In this document: one piece after another, positions 15,448-21,187 of the stretch
How the letters are laid out: each line of letters begins with the position of its first letter
Numbering within the stretch: the first letter of the stretch is position 1
Origin: JAICLL01 sp035252155
GTDB lineage: Bacteria; Planctomycetota; Planctomycetia; Pirellulales; JAICIG01
Direction: 5' to 3'
Assembly: GCA_035252155.1 (NCBI GenBank)
Contig: DATFDL010000443.1
Location: forward strand, 1 to 21,187
Length of the DNA stretch: 21,187 nt
The notes under the pieces: model-generated
The model's input: only the letters and a program-made list of their open reading frames with translations
Told to the model about the DNA's origin: nothing
The model's database searches: none
Program-made: the position numbers and the translations under genes

Positions 15448-15565
15448 CAGACAGAATTCCACGCGCACGAACAACTCTTATGGGTGGTGTCATGTTGGCT
15501 GGGCGGGTCAGCGGGTAGCTGAGCCGTACATTGTTGGCGAGGTTGCCCACGGGTGTGGGAGAAGG

Positions 15566-16129
15566 CTAGGCCTTTTGCACGACGGCCTCGATCGAATACT
15601 CGCCGTGGGAGTGCTGCTCGGGGCCGGGGTCAAAGAAGCCTTCGTCGAGCACGCGGAGCGAGACCAGGTCGGCGTCGGGCAGGGCCGTGGCCAGCGTGTC
15701 GGCCAGGCCGCGGGTGTGGGGCGGCTCGTGGGCGCGGGCGGCGCCCAACTCGGGCAGCCAATAGGTCGTGTGCTCCGCGTTCCAGAGACTGGGCAGCTCG
15801 ATGCGCTTTTCGTAAAGATCGCGGTGCGGCACGCAGACGATCAGATGGCCGCCACGCATCAGAACGCGATACCAGTTGCGCAGCGCCGTCACCGGATCGG
15901 CCAGGTGCTCAAGAACGTGCGAGGCGTAGACGGTGAAGTACGACTGGTCGGGCACGCCGGCCATGAAGGTGGCGTCGCCGTCGCCCAGCGAAGTGTCCCA
16001 GCGGCGAAACGAGGCGCACAATGGATCGTCGCCCACGCCGATGTAGATGCCCGGCATCGTGTCGGGGGCGAAACGGGCGAACCAGTTTTCTTCATTGCGG
16101 CGGCGGGCAGCTTTGCGAGTTTCGGCCAT
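15566..16129 (-). CDS. SAM-dependent methyltransferase (class I, surface-glycan associated)
   Basis: The 187-residue protein starts at ATG 16129 (MAETRKAARRRNEENWFARF). The core SAM motifs are PGIYIGVGDDP (motif I-like), GDGDATFM, and the motif IV/post-I region YASHVLEHLADPVTALRNWY, followed by RGGHLIVCVPHRDLYEKR. This HVLEHL..P and VPHRDLYE combination is typical of small class I methyltransferases often found with glycosyltransferases. It may methylate a sugar or lipid. The gene follows the double GT9 gene after 8 bp, so the pair is probably one transcript. The in-frame extension to 16264 lies in a repeat and is rejected. The acceptor is unknown. Confidence 0.85.
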   Translation of the reverse strand: MAETRKAARRRNEENWFARFAPDTMPGIYIGVGDDPLCASFRRWDTSLGDGDATFMAGVPDQSYFTVYASHVLEHLADPVTALRNWYRVLMRGGHLIVCVPHRDLYEKRIELPSLWNAEHTTYWLPELGAARAHEPPHTRGLADTLATALPDADLVSLRVLDEGFFDPGPEQHSHGEYSIEAVVQKA

Positions 16130-16137
16130 GGGAGTGG

Positions 16138-18471
16138 CTAATGGCTGGTGAGTAGTGGTTGGTGGTTCGTGTTTGTTCTTGCATGGGAGCATGGGAGCAT
16201 GGGGGCAGGGGAGAATTGCTTGCTCCCCTGCTCGCGCGCTCCCATGCTCCCCTGCTGGTGGCAATTCGCTGCGCCCAGAACTGCCTCCACGGCTTCAATA
16301 AACCTCCGCACCGTCACAGCACTCCGGCAGTGCTCGTGACCGATGCGGCAGAGCGAGGTCTCGGGTGGTTCGGGAAACACCGTGCGGCGGTCGTGATGAC
16401 AGCCGATGCAAGACAACTCACTGGCCGACACGCCGTGCATGTTTTCGCGATAGATGCGCAGCTCGGGGCGAATCGAACCGAAGAAGGCCACGCCCGGCAC
16501 GTTGAACGCCTGGGCAATGTGAAACGGCAGCGAGTCGATGCCGACGAAGAGCCTGGCCTGGGCGATGACGTAGGCGAGCTGGTAGAGGGTGGTTTTGCCG
16601 CGGAGATCGATGAGTGCGCGAGGGGGCAAATCGACGAGGGCGCGAGGGGGCAAATCGACGAGGGCGCGAGCGGGCAAATCGACGAGGGCGCGAGCGGGCG
16701 AGGGCGCGAAGGGGCGACAGGAGAGTTGAATCGCGCCCTCGCCCACTCGCGCTCTCGCGCCCTCGTCGGTTCCGACAAGGACCGTGCTCAACCCCCGCTC
16801 GGCCAGATAGCGAGCGACGGCCAGAAAGCGGTCGTCGAACCAGGCCCGGCCGACCCAGGCGCGCTTGCCGGCGCCGGGCGGGCCAAGGTGCATCACGGCG
16901 TATTCGTCGGGCAGTCCATAGATGGGCTCTGTGTGAATAAAAAACTCGCACTCTTCCGGCGAGACAGCCGCACGGCTGGCATAGACGGCCAGCATGTTGG
17001 TGTACGGCAGGTTCTCGCACGACACGTTCATATCGGCCAGCATGTCGCGATGCCCCTGCCAACCCGGAGCAACGATCTCGTCGATGTAGGGATGGGCTTT
17101 GAGCAGCTTCGGGCAGACGGTCTCGAAGACCACTCGGCACCTCGGAAACCGCTTTTTCACCGCCGCCGCCACACTCGAAGCCACCAGCACGTCGCCGTCG
17201 CCGTTCTCGCGCCGTAGCAAGACGATGGGCGAGTGCGGAATTCGGAGTGCGGAGTGCGGAGTAAGCTTGATCGGCGGCGGCTGGCGTTCCGTCGGTTCGC
17301 GCAGCACCACGCGCGTCGTCCGTGGGGCGCGCGTGAGCGGCTCGGCGGCCCGCACGGCGTCGAGCATCATCTCGACCGTCACGCGCGACTGGCACGGCTC
17401 GCCGCCCACGCGACAGCGATAGGTGATGGTCGGCAGTGGTTCGTCGTGATGGCAGCCCAGGCAACGTAGACCAGGCGCCGTGACGGCAATCACATTGTCG
17501 CGAAACACCCGCAGCTCGGGCGCAACCGAACCGAAGAAGAGCACCGCCGGCACGCCCAGTGCCTGGGCGATAATGGCCGGCAGCGACTCGATGCCGACGA
17601 AGAGCTTGGCGTGGGTGATGAGGTGCGCGAGCTGGTAGAGGGTGGTTTGACCCTGTAGGTCGAGAATGCGCGACGAGGGCGCGACGGCGCGAGTGGGCGA
17701 GGGCGCGACAGTGTTATGACGATGCTCATCTCGCGCCGTCGCGCCCTCGCGCTCTCGCGCGTTCGATTCTCCATGAGTCGCGCGCCGGCTACCGACGATC
17801 ACGACCGAGTGCCCCTCTTCCGCCAGTCGCCGGGCGACTTCGTCCCAGCGCTCCGGCAGCCAGTTGCGGCCCTTCCACTCGGGATTTTCGGTCGGGCCGG
17901 GGTGAAGGACGATCGAGTGGGCGACGGCGCGAGGGAGCGAGGGCGCGAGTGAATTATCCTGTCGCGCCCTCGCGCACTCGTCCTCTCGCGCTCTCGTGAT
18001 CGCGTCAAGAGGTTCCGTGTGGATAAAGAACCGCAAACTTTCCAGCGCGACGCCGGCGGCTTCGGCAAACTGCCGCAGCCGGTGGCGGCGCGGCTGCCAA
18101 CGGGCCTCAGGCCGCAAATCGAAGGTATCGATCAGCCGTTCGCGCGGCGCGAGCGGCTGACTCATCGGCACCACCGCGTCGATGAATGGATTGCGACAGG
18201 CGACTTGCGGTCGGGCGGTCTCCAGAATCACATAGCAACCCGGCCGCTCGACCTTGAGCGCGCCCGCCACCGCGCAAGCCAGCAGCACGTCGCCGCTGGC
18301 ACCGGCGCAGCGCACCCGCAGCACCGCCGAAGCATCGGCCGGCGGATCGATCGCCACCGGCGGTTGCGGCAATCCACCGAAGCCCGAAGCGTAGCATCGC
18401 TCCGGCGAAGGCGACCGAGCCATCAGCCCGTCGGCAATGAGCCGTTCATGGATTTGGCGCGTGAGACTCAT
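16138..18471 (-). CDS. Double-domain GT9 (heptosyltransferase-type) glycosyltransferase with in-frame repeat inserts
   Basis: The 777-residue protein (ATG 18471) carries two GT9 units. Domain 1 (about 48-385) has HPGPTENPEWKGRNW and FVGIESLPAIIAQALGVPAV. Domain 2 (about 415-735) has HLGPPGAGKRAWVGRAW and FVGIDSLPFHIAQAFNVPG. Both have the Cys cluster CxxCHH...C...C (337-360 and 688-715). GT9 enzymes transfer heptose-like or other sugars with inversion from nucleotide donors in lipopolysaccharide or glycan synthesis. Three low-complexity insertions (156-186, 229-268, 568-621), a heptad linker (403-414) and a repeat-coded tail (738-777) interrupt an otherwise canonical fold. Inserts two and three lie before the same motif, (L/I)DL-G-TTLYQLA, in each domain. 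It leads the pair with the methyltransferase and follows the tail-like gene. Confidence 0.88.
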   Translation of the reverse strand: MSLTRQIHERLIADGLMARSPSPERCYASGFGGLPQPPVAIDPPADASAVLRVRCAGASGDVLLACAVAGALKVERPGCYVILETARPQVACRNPFIDAVVPMSQPLAPRERLIDTFDLRPEARWQPRRHRLRQFAEAAGVALESLRFFIHTEPLDAITRAREDECARARQDNSLAPSLPRAVAHSIVLHPGPTENPEWKGRNWLPERWDEVARRLAEEGHSVVIVGSRRATHGESNAREREGATARDEHRHNTVAPSPTRAVAPSSRILDLQGQTTLYQLAHLITHAKLFVGIESLPAIIAQALGVPAVLFFGSVAPELRVFRDNVIAVTAPGLRCLGCHHDEPLPTITYRCRVGGEPCQSRVTVEMMLDAVRAAEPLTRAPRTTRVVLREPTERQPPPIKLTPHSALRIPHSPIVLLRRENGDGDVLVASSVAAAVKKRFPRCRVVFETVCPKLLKAHPYIDEIVAPGWQGHRDMLADMNVSCENLPYTNMLAVYASRAAVSPEECEFFIHTEPIYGLPDEYAVMHLGPPGAGKRAWVGRAWFDDRFLAVARYLAERGLSTVLVGTDEGARARVGEGAIQLSCRPFAPSPARALVDLPARALVDLPPRALVDLPPRALIDLRGKTTLYQLAYVIAQARLFVGIDSLPFHIAQAFNVPGVAFFGSIRPELRIYRENMHGVSASELSCIGCHHDRRTVFPEPPETSLCRIGHEHCRSAVTVRRFIEAVEAVLGAANCHQQGSMGAREQGSKQFSPAPMLPCSHARTNTNHQPLLTSH
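16181..16257. repeat. Octad hairpin element (GGGAGCAT) at the GT9 3' end
   Basis: The left arm (16181-16213) contains GGGAGCAT units and four G-runs (16185-16211) fitting a G4 motif. The right arm (16220-16257) is its C-rich complement with TGCTCCC(C). It encodes residues 738-765 of the GT9 protein, then heptads GGCTGGT, GGTTGGT and GGTTCGT at about 16143-16170 encode the final tail. Confidence 0.8.
16609..16770. repeat. In-frame hairpin insert C in GT9 domain 2, with 24-bp tandem repeats
   Basis: Three 24-bp units (16612-16635, 16636-16659, 16660-16683) plus a part-unit, starting GAGGGCGCGAGCGGGC, form the G-rich arm; the C-rich arm runs about 16730-16765. Read on the minus strand each unit encodes VDLPPRAL. 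The unit contains the codons of the adjacent authentic (I)DL, so it seems to have grown out of the host sequence. Confidence 0.85.
17231..17262. repeat. Heptad repeat (GGAGTGC) in the GT9 interdomain linker
   Basis: Units GGAATTC, GGAGTGC, GGAGTGC and GGAGT at 7-bp spacing encode TPHSALRIPHSP between the two GT9 domains. No complementary arm is visible nearby. Confidence 0.7.
17668..17787. repeat. In-frame hairpin insert B in GT9 domain 1
   Basis: G-rich arm 17671-17709 (GAGGGCGCGACGGCGCGAG type) pairs with C-rich arm 17730-17762. It encodes residues about 229-268, between VVIVGS and ILDLQGQTTLY, a low-complexity Arg/Ala/Pro/Ser stretch absent from ordinary GT9 domains. Confidence 0.82.
17914..18006. 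repeat. In-frame hairpin insert A in GT9 domain 1
   Basis: G-rich arm 17915-17949 pairs with C-rich arm 17963-17996, both with GCGAGGGC/GCCCTCGC octads. It encodes residues about 156-186, between FFIHTEPLDA and IVLHPGP. Confidence 0.82.
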
Positions 18472-18474
18472 CGT

Positions 18475-18685
18475 AGGGAACAGGGGACAGGGAATAGCGG
18501 ATAGAAGGGGTCGGGGGTCGGGATTCAGGGGTCAGGGAAGAAAGGGATCAGAGGCCAGAGATCAGCGAGCTTGGGTCACTTCTCGCGGCGACGCAGAACG
18601 CTCGCAGGTCCGAACGTCCTCCCTGGACTCTGGCCTCCGAATCCTGGCCCCCTTCCTGTTCCCTATCCCCGGTTCCCAATTCCCT
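18475..18685. repeat. Heptad hairpin element upstream of GT9, with a G-quadruplex motif
   Basis: The left arm (18475-18570) contains GGGAACA, GGGGACA, GGGGTCG, GGGGTCG, GGATTCA and GGGGTCA units. G-runs at 18507-18537 fit a G4 motif. The right arm (18620-18685) is loosely complementary, with GGCCTC and TTCCC blocks. It lies directly before the GT9 start codon; no gene is present. Confidence 0.78.
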
Positions 18686-18823
18686 AGCCCGGATTATTCA
18701 TCAGCTCCGTGATTTGCATCCCAGGGCGGTCATACACCAACCCGAAGCGTAAGCGAGGTAAATCGGGTTCTCGTCCTCGCTTACGCTTCGGGTTAGTGTG
18801 GGCTGATGAATAATCCGGGCTAG
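18684..18823. repeat. 140-bp nested perfect palindrome at the tail-gene 3' end
   Basis: The outer arms 18684-18704 and 18803-18823 are a perfect 21-bp inverted repeat (CTAGCCCGGATTATTCATCA...). The inner arms 18739-18758 and 18775-18794 are a perfect 20-bp repeat (AACCCGAAGCGTAAGCGAGG). The right outer arm includes the TAG stop of the tail gene (18822-18820). Confidence 0.92.
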
Positions 18824-21078
18824 ACGTAGCTGTACTGCACGTATCGCGCTTCGATCTGCACCAGTCCGTCTTTGCCGGTGTCGGTGGTTTTGGTGACCAT
18901 CATCGCTTTTGGGCCACCAAAAAGGTTTCGGCCGGTGCCGTCGATCCAGGTGACGTTGATCCAATCGCCCGGCTGCAACACCAGTGCGTCGAGAAACGCG
19001 GTGAACGTCACGGAGCGAAAGATGCTGGAGAGGTGCGCGAGCCACCAGTCGCGCTCGGCCGATACGTCGCTGCGCCGCCAATAGATATCGACCGGATTGA
19101 TTTCGCGGCTGATGCGGCCGAACGCGGCGATACTCGTGAGTTTGGCGTTCTTGCTGTCGAGCAACCGCTGGCCCGTCTTGTCGTCCCACGCGGCGCGCCA
19201 TTTGAACGTCAGATCGTTCACAATGTCGTCGACGGCCGTTTCGGACTGGCTGAGCGAGCCTTGCAATAGGTTGTCGTGCGTGGTGGTGTCGAAGGTCGCC
19301 TGAGTCGTGCCCGGCGTGTCGGAGAGCACCACCAGACTGGCCTGTCCCTGATCGAACAAGAGCACGCTGTGACAAAGCTGTGCGATGTGCTGCAACAGCG
19401 CGAGGCCATCGGCCGCCTCGATCTGGGCGAAGCCGCATTGATAGCCGGCCAGGGCGGTGGCGGCGGCGGCGGCGGTGAACGAGGCCGCGTTGATGCTGCC
19501 CGCCGCCACGTTCATCAGGTTCGTGTTTTCCAGGTATTGCAGAATGATTGTCGCGGGGTTGACGATCAGGTTGCCCGTCGAATCGCCTTTGTCTTCGACG
19601 CCTTGCAAGGTGACCCAGATGCGGTCGTCGTCGAGGTTGTTGTTCAGGTCTCGCGGACTGCCGGGAAAGGTGATGCTGGTCACATTGCGGGCCAGGCCGG
19701 TGCCGGGCGGGTTGTTCCAGGTGTGGTCGTTCAGGTTCACCTGAAAGCTGTCGCCGCTGACGGTGGTCGTGGCGCTGCCGGCGAAATAGATATACTTGTA
19801 GCTGCCCAGCACAATAAAATCTTTGCGGTTGGCGCCGGCCTGGTCGGTGACCGAGCCGAAGCCCTCGACCTTGGCCACGTTCTTACTGGGCAGGGCATTG
19901 GCCAGATAAACGTACTTGCCCGACAGCGCCCGCAACACGGTGCCCACCGGCCAGGCTCGTAGCGGCGAGCCGTTCTTCAAGAATTTCACCTGGTCGCCGA
20001 TTTGCAGGTTGGCGGCGATCGTGCCCGCCGGGTCGTTGAACGCCAGAATGTACCAGCCGGGCCACGGCGCGCCCGTGATCAGGCCCGACAGCGTGGTGGC
20101 ATACGGACCGCCTTTGGCCATCACCACGTGCACGTTGGTTCCAGCGCCGACAAAGTTGGCCAAGGTATCGGCCACGTCGCCCGGCTGAATGTGCTCGTCT
20201 TGAATGATGATCCGCGGATTGCCGAAGCCATCGACCGTGCCCAACACGACCGCCGTGGCCAGGGTCGGATCCCAGTTTTTGGTGATCGTGGCCGTGCTGG
20301 GCACAGCGCCCGGCTGGGCCGATTGACTGAACGTCACTTGCACGGCATCGAGACCCAGAAAGGCCGGGTACGTGGTGGCGGCGGTTCCATCGACGCCCAG
20401 ATCGCTGGGATCGTCGGCGATATTGACCGTGACAGGCGAGCTGCCGTCGGTGTTCTGCGTGATGCAGGTGCTCCAGGGCCGCGAGACCAGCACCGCCTCG
20501 ACGCGCTGAGCATAGCCCCAGGCGAGCGGAATGTTCTTGTCTTGCGAGGCGTTGGGAATGCTGGGAAAGACGGCGCTGATGGCCGGGCACGAAATGCTCT
20601 TGGCCAGCAGCGGCCCCAGATCGCCAATGTGCAGCGTGAGCTGGTTGTTGTTGGCGGTCCAGTCGAACGGCCGCACAACGCCGGTGAGAATCTCGGCGTT
20701 GTCGGTTCCCCACAGGCACGATGGATCGTCGAACATCCGCCAGATGGTGATCAGCTTTCGTTGCTGCTCGGCGGCGCTCAGCACAGCGGTCAGCGCGCCG
20801 CCGGCGTCGTCGAGCACCACCTGCGTCTGGTCGGTCGCGCCGATCTGCCCCTCCTTGAGCGAAAGCGACGTCGCGGGCCATTGCAAGACCATCACGCTGG
20901 CATCGACGCCGGACGGGGGGATGCGAAAACTGTCCTGAGTGACGAACGAGTTGGCAGGTCGGTCGAGGTAGTATTTCGTGCCCGTGCCGCCGCCCCAATC
21001 GACCTCGAGAACCGAGTACGGCTTGGCGGACTTGTTCTGGCACTGGGCGAGGAAGTTGGCGGTGAGCGTGCGAGGCAT
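18820..21078 (-). CDS. Large phage-tail/baseplate-like structural protein
   Basis: The 752-residue protein starts at ATG 21078 with MPRTLTANFLAQCQNKSAKP, followed by a WGGGTGTKYYLDRP strand. It is rich in beta-type segments, Gly, Thr, Asn and Asp, has no signal peptide or membrane helix, and ends with LQPGDWINVTWIDGTGRN and VQIEARYVQYSYV. The N-terminal DNNNQLTLHIGDLGPLL region, the Ala-rich helix near 560-575, and the GDWINVTW-type end recall tail hub or tail-tip proteins of phages and gene-transfer agents, but no catalytic motif was identified. It is the largest ORF and the only phage-like gene in view, so the rest of any tail module would lie beyond 21187. The stop codon lies inside the 140-bp palindrome. 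Confidence 0.6.
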   Translation of the reverse strand: MPRTLTANFLAQCQNKSAKPYSVLEVDWGGGTGTKYYLDRPANSFVTQDSFRIPPSGVDASVMVLQWPATSLSLKEGQIGATDQTQVVLDDAGGALTAVLSAAEQQRKLITIWRMFDDPSCLWGTDNAEILTGVVRPFDWTANNNQLTLHIGDLGPLLAKSISCPAISAVFPSIPNASQDKNIPLAWGYAQRVEAVLVSRPWSTCITQNTDGSSPVTVNIADDPSDLGVDGTAATTYPAFLGLDAVQVTFSQSAQPGAVPSTATITKNWDPTLATAVVLGTVDGFGNPRIIIQDEHIQPGDVADTLANFVGAGTNVHVVMAKGGPYATTLSGLITGAPWPGWYILAFNDPAGTIAANLQIGDQVKFLKNGSPLRAWPVGTVLRALSGKYVYLANALPSKNVAKVEGFGSVTDQAGANRKDFIVLGSYKYIYFAGSATTTVSGDSFQVNLNDHTWNNPPGTGLARNVTSITFPGSPRDLNNNLDDDRIWVTLQGVEDKGDSTGNLIVNPATIILQYLENTNLMNVAAGSINAASFTAAAAATALAGYQCGFAQIEAADGLALLQHIAQLCHSVLLFDQGQASLVVLSDTPGTTQATFDTTTHDNLLQGSLSQSETAVDDIVNDLTFKWRAAWDDKTGQRLLDSKNAKLTSIAAFGRISREINPVDIYWRRSDVSAERDWWLAHLSSIFRSVTFTAFLDALVLQPGDWINVTWIDGTGRNLFGGPKAMMVTKTTDTGKDGLVQIEARYVQYSYV

Positions 21079-21087
21079 GGGAGCGGA

Positions 21088-21187
21088 GTTTGAAGTGTGA
21101 AGTTTGAAGTTTTAAGTGTGAAGTTTGAAGAGAGGGAGGTGTACTTCGCGATACTTCAAACTTCAAACTTCAAACTGAAAACTCACT
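21088..21187. repeat. Heptad hairpin element (AAGTTTG) upstream of the tail-like gene
   Basis: The left arm (21088-21130) has the units AAGTGTG, AAGTTTG, AAGTTTT, AAGTGTG, AAGTTTG. The right arm (about 21154-21179, to the window edge) has CTTCAAA/CTTCAAAC units. This is the same architecture as the G-rich elements but AT-rich. It may continue beyond the window. Confidence 0.8.

Noticed and set aside
16609..16770. CRISPR-like array in insert C
   Set aside because: Units are directly abutting 24-bp repeats without unique spacers and lie in frame in a gene.
20002..21093. 363-residue plus-strand ORF opposite the tail-like gene
   Set aside because: Arg-rich antisense shadow with no motif; the minus-strand frame is longer and protein-like.

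Overview
The window looks like chromosomal DNA of a planctomycete, probably of the Pirellulales type. This is inferred from the GC-rich coding, the mostly weak Shine-Dalgarno sequences, an ECF sigma factor followed by a membrane anti-sigma/LolA-like protein, an LRR protein with a short N-terminal anchor, a SUMF1-domain lipid/secreted-type protein, and many palindromic intergenic repeats. No rRNA, tRNA or CRISPR array was seen.

Layout. 1-1140 (minus): an ICMT-like membrane methyltransferase, cut by the window edge, behind a DinB-fold gene. 1426-3334 (plus): an ECF sigma factor and its zinc-motif anti-sigma partner, bracketed by two near-identical terminator-like repeats. 3745-5029 (minus): a ClpP-fold serine proteinase of the SDH type with a small overlapping downstream gene. 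5174-6145 (plus): a secreted alpha/beta hydrolase. 6392-6559 (minus): a 55-residue protein with a near-perfect ribosome binding site and a long structured leader. 7111-12214 (minus): a surface-glycan type cluster read as DegT aminotransferase, GT4 glycosyltransferase, LRR protein, GNAT acetyltransferase, GT4-like glycosyltransferase. 12497-14071 (plus): a secreted SUMF1-domain protein. 14164-15357 (minus): a class II Fic AMPylator with a promoter/operator. 15566-18471 (minus): a double-domain GT9 glycosyltransferase and a methyltransferase. 18820-21078 (minus): a large phage-tail/baseplate-like protein.

The most unusual content is not a gene. At least eight places carry a hairpin element built of 7- or 8-bp units. 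The unit sequence differs from place to place, yet the two arms of one element are complementary, and the purine-rich arm always comes first. They lie at the gene borders of the glycan region. Three of them sit in frame inside the double GT9 gene, two at the homologous position of its two domains. A second family (about 92 bp, two copies) has arms that covary. A third element is a 140-bp nested palindrome. Several of these elements supply the stop codon of the neighbouring gene.

The glycosyltransferases, aminotransferase, acetyltransferase and methyltransferase plausibly work together on a cell-surface or secreted glycan. Their link to the tail-like protein next door is only positional.
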